Assembly (NCBI GenBank): GCA_025455345.1
Contig: JALOMS010000210.1
Span: 1 to 7,634, forward strand
From: Thermoflexibacter sp.
GTDB taxonomy: Bacteria > Bacteroidota > Bacteroidia > Cytophagales > Thermoflexibacteraceae
Direction: 5' to 3'
DNA length: 7,634 bases
Shown piece by piece: positions 5,635-7,634 of this stretch (its first letter is position 1; each line of letters begins with the position of its first letter). Under the pieces are notes generated by a model. It saw only the letters and a list, made by a program, of their open reading frames with translations, was not told the origin of the DNA and did not search any database. The translations under genes were made by a program, and so were the position numbers.

Positions 5635-7515
5635 TTAATCAACTAATTGTAACTCATCAAATTTTTCTAAGGTATCAGGATTAAAGACTTCCATAAAAAT
5701 CTTTTTACCTTCTACATGGAAAAATACTACGGCATTTTGCGTAGAAAATCCACTTACAAAGGGAGTCCAAGGCGTTTGTTCTTGTGCATAATAAGGTGCG
5801 CCAGCCGCTCCGTTATTGATTTGCCAAATCGTTCTGCTTAATTTTACTTTTTGATGTGGATAGTTTTCTGGGTGAATAATAGTTTCTGGCGTGAGCTTAG
5901 TTTTGGCGTAGTTGTGTTCGTCTCCTGTGAGTATCGCACGTACCTTTGTACTTTGATTGACCAATAAGTCCAACATCTCATCTCTTCGCTCAATAATGCC
6001 TTTGTCGGCGCATCCTTCTGCAAAACAAGGTCTTGGATTATTGTCCCCACCGTACCACATATCATCTCTGACGTGTCCACCATTAGGAAAAAAGGGCGTA
6101 TGTTCGGTAACAAAAATATGGTCAATATTTCCATCTTTTTCTAAAGTTGCTAAAGTATTTTTGAGCCAAGCTACTTGATTGTCCATGATGTAAGCGTGTA
6201 TATTTCCACCAATCTCACCAACTTTGGTACGAGAAGGCGCAAACCAATAATTAGAATTTAAGACAATAACTGCTACATTGTCATATACATAATAAAAGAC
6301 ATTTTCTTTGTAAGAAGGAAAATCTATGCCTTTTTTGTTTTTGTCATATTTGCTTCCATCTTCGCTTTCCAATCCGTTGAGAGGATTGACAAAATGTTTG
6401 GCAAATATAGCCTCTGCGGATTCGGTTTCATACGGGAAACGGTCTATGGAATAGACATTTTTCTCAAAACGATAATTCAATGCTTCGTGATTGCCCATAG
6501 CGGCATAAATAGGCATATAATGCCAAAATATTTCTACGGAGCGTTTCCAATTAGCATACTGCAACTCGGTTTCTCCTTTGTCTATCAGATAGCCGTCTAT
6601 GAGGTCGCCCGTAAATTGAAAAAAAGCGGCATTTTTACTGTGAGCCAGTGCTGTTATTTTTTTCATAATATAATAATTAGCTCCATACATATTGCGCTCG
6701 CCGCCGCCTTGACCTGCTCTGGAGTCGCTCGCATAAGCAAAAGAAAACTTGGTTCTTGCTCCACCTTGAGGCGCAGTCCTGAAGGCATAAATCTGCTGGT
6801 TATCAGTAGGATAATTCACCTTGTAGGTGTATCGTTTGTTAGGCTCTAAGCCTGTAACTAAAATCTCATGTTGCGTACTTGCTTGAGTATCCGAAAAATT
6901 TTTGCCATCTATCTCTATGCTTACAATGGCGGGGAGGTTGGTAGTCAGGGATATAGTAGCTCCTTCGGAAGTGAGGCGATTGATAAAAGGTCCTTCGGTA
7001 ATAGTAGTAGCGATTGCAAATGTATTATTGGTGTAAATAAAACTTATTTTCCCATCATATATCATTGCTCCTTTGTCGTTTACTACGCGATAACCCAGCG
7101 TACCTTTCCCAGATTTTACCCAGCCTACCATGTCATACGTACCTTTCATTTGGGTAATATTAATTTCTGCTTTCCCATTTTCTATTTTTGCGGGACTCCT
7201 AAAATACACAGGCTGAGGGTGCTTAGAATCTCCATAAGGAATAAAGCCAAAATAAAGCGTTCCTTTGAAGTCAGGAATACCAAAGTCAAAGCTAATGCCT
7301 GTGGCTGTTCCTTGAGGTTTGCCGATTAGTCTTTCTAAAGTATGAATTGCAGGAGTAGTATCTGAATAGACGATTTCTCCATTTGCTTTTTTAAAAAACA
7401 ATTTTCCTTGATTGTCATATTCCAAGTTCTTGTAACTTTTGGGAATAGATAAATTGTTTTGGGCAGTAGCAAAACTACAAACGAACAAAAAAATAAATAA
7501 TGTAAAATTCTTCAT
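5635..7515 (-). CDS. Secreted calcineurin-type metallophosphoesterase with PAP/Fn3-like N-terminal domain
   Basis: A 626-residue binuclear metal phosphatase or phosphodiesterase. The first 18 residues (MKNFTLFIFLFVCSFATA) are a signal peptide, with likely cleavage before QNN. Residues about 30-165 are a beta-rich N-terminal region of no recognised family. Residues about 170-247 look like the Fn3-type domain that precedes purple acid phosphatases (ending TYKVNYP...YAFRTAP). The catalytic domain follows with all expected metal-ligand motifs: D264 (YASDSRAG), GDLID at 303-307 (D304), GNHE at 341-344 (N342, H343), H472 (VTEHTPFF) and GDEHNY at 531-536 (H534). The substrate is unknown; phosphate scavenging from organic esters outside the cytoplasm is the family's usual job. 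No type IX sorting tail is seen, as the protein ends KFDELQLVD. It heads a leftward pair with the DUF4230 gene. The start is fixed by the signal peptide. Confidence 0.93.
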   Translation of the reverse strand: MKNFTLFIFLFVCSFATAQNNLSIPKSYKNLEYDNQGKLFFKKANGEIVYSDTTPAIHTLERLIGKPQGTATGISFDFGIPDFKGTLYFGFIPYGDSKHPQPVYFRSPAKIENGKAEINITQMKGTYDMVGWVKSGKGTLGYRVVNDKGAMIYDGKISFIYTNNTFAIATTITEGPFINRLTSEGATISLTTNLPAIVSIEIDGKNFSDTQASTQHEILVTGLEPNKRYTYKVNYPTDNQQIYAFRTAPQGGARTKFSFAYASDSRAGQGGGERNMYGANYYIMKKITALAHSKNAAFFQFTGDLIDGYLIDKGETELQYANWKRSVEIFWHYMPIYAAMGNHEALNYRFEKNVYSIDRFPYETESAEAIFAKHFVNPLNGLESEDGSKYDKNKKGIDFPSYKENVFYYVYDNVAVIVLNSNYWFAPSRTKVGEIGGNIHAYIMDNQVAWLKNTLATLEKDGNIDHIFVTEHTPFFPNGGHVRDDMWYGGDNNPRPCFAEGCADKGIIERRDEMLDLLVNQSTKVRAILTGDEHNYAKTKLTPETIIHPENYPHQKVKLSRTIWQINNGAAGAPYYAQEQTPWTPFVSGFSTQNAVVFFHVEGKKIFMEVFNPDTLEKFDELQLVD

Positions 7516-7634
7516 AAGTTTACTAATAATTTGATTTAGTTTAGATTAAGCTCACATTGTACATGGGCTTATTGTGGTTAAAGTGTATTATCGTTCTACA
7601 AATACCTGAATTTATTGCAAGATAAGAGAATGTA

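Noticed and set aside
6394..7329. Two long plus-strand frames (151 and 153 codons) opposite the phosphoesterase gene
   Set aside because: They lie antisense to a well-conserved catalytic protein, have atypical composition and no recognisable domain or start context.
7516..7634. Right-edge region upstream of the phosphoesterase gene
   Set aside because: Presumably holds its promoter, but no credible -33/-7 pair, ORF, RNA gene or hairpin could be seen in these 119 bp.

Overview
The window looks like a piece of a low-GC Bacteroidetes chromosome, most plausibly a Cytophagales-type organism. The base composition is clearly AT-rich. Start codons are preceded by A/T-rich sequence rather than strong Shine-Dalgarno sites. 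The proteins also fit: a DUF4230 membrane protein, an exported caspase-like peptidase with an Asn-rich linker, a secreted calcineurin-type phosphoesterase, and an ECF sigma factor with the promoter style expected of that group. The exact taxon cannot be fixed by eye.

Layout, left to right. Positions 2-1185 (+) hold the 3' part of a class C beta-lactamase/esterase-type serine hydrolase. Its N-terminus lies outside the window, and its last 34 or so codons are out of frame because one base is missing near 1078. A strong intrinsic terminator follows at 1238-1279. Next is a non-coding stretch of about 400 bp carrying three near-identical ECF-type promoters about 100 bp apart, then a (GAACT)n microsatellite, then a 10-codon upstream ORF whose stop overlaps the start of the ECF sigma factor gene (1676-2275, +). 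A perfect 12-bp hairpin covers the sigma stop codon. Downstream, on the same strand, is a previously uncalled ORF for a 32-residue single-pass membrane peptide (2398-2496).

Converging on this from the right, with only 10 bp between stops, is a caspase-like (peptidase C14) gene with a signal peptide, an Asn-rich linker and a beta-rich lipocalin-like tail (2507-4153, -). A 290-bp AT-rich intergenic region separates it from a divergent gene for a 141-residue beta-barrel-like protein (4444-4869, +). That gene converges with a leftward pair: a secreted metallophosphoesterase (5635-7515, -) followed by a membrane-anchored DUF4230 protein (4972-5568, -), which ends at a hairpin terminator.

The most unusual part is the sigma locus, 1311-2496: a tandemly triplicated promoter that looks self-recognised, a long leader with a simple repeat and a coupled upstream ORF, a sigma gene with no anti-sigma gene beside it, and a tiny membrane peptide in the place where an anti-sigma factor would usually sit. 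A simple reading is an autoactivating ECF switch whose membrane partner may be the 32-residue peptide. That link is inference only. Whether the neighbouring exported caspase belongs to the same system cannot be decided from this sequence.
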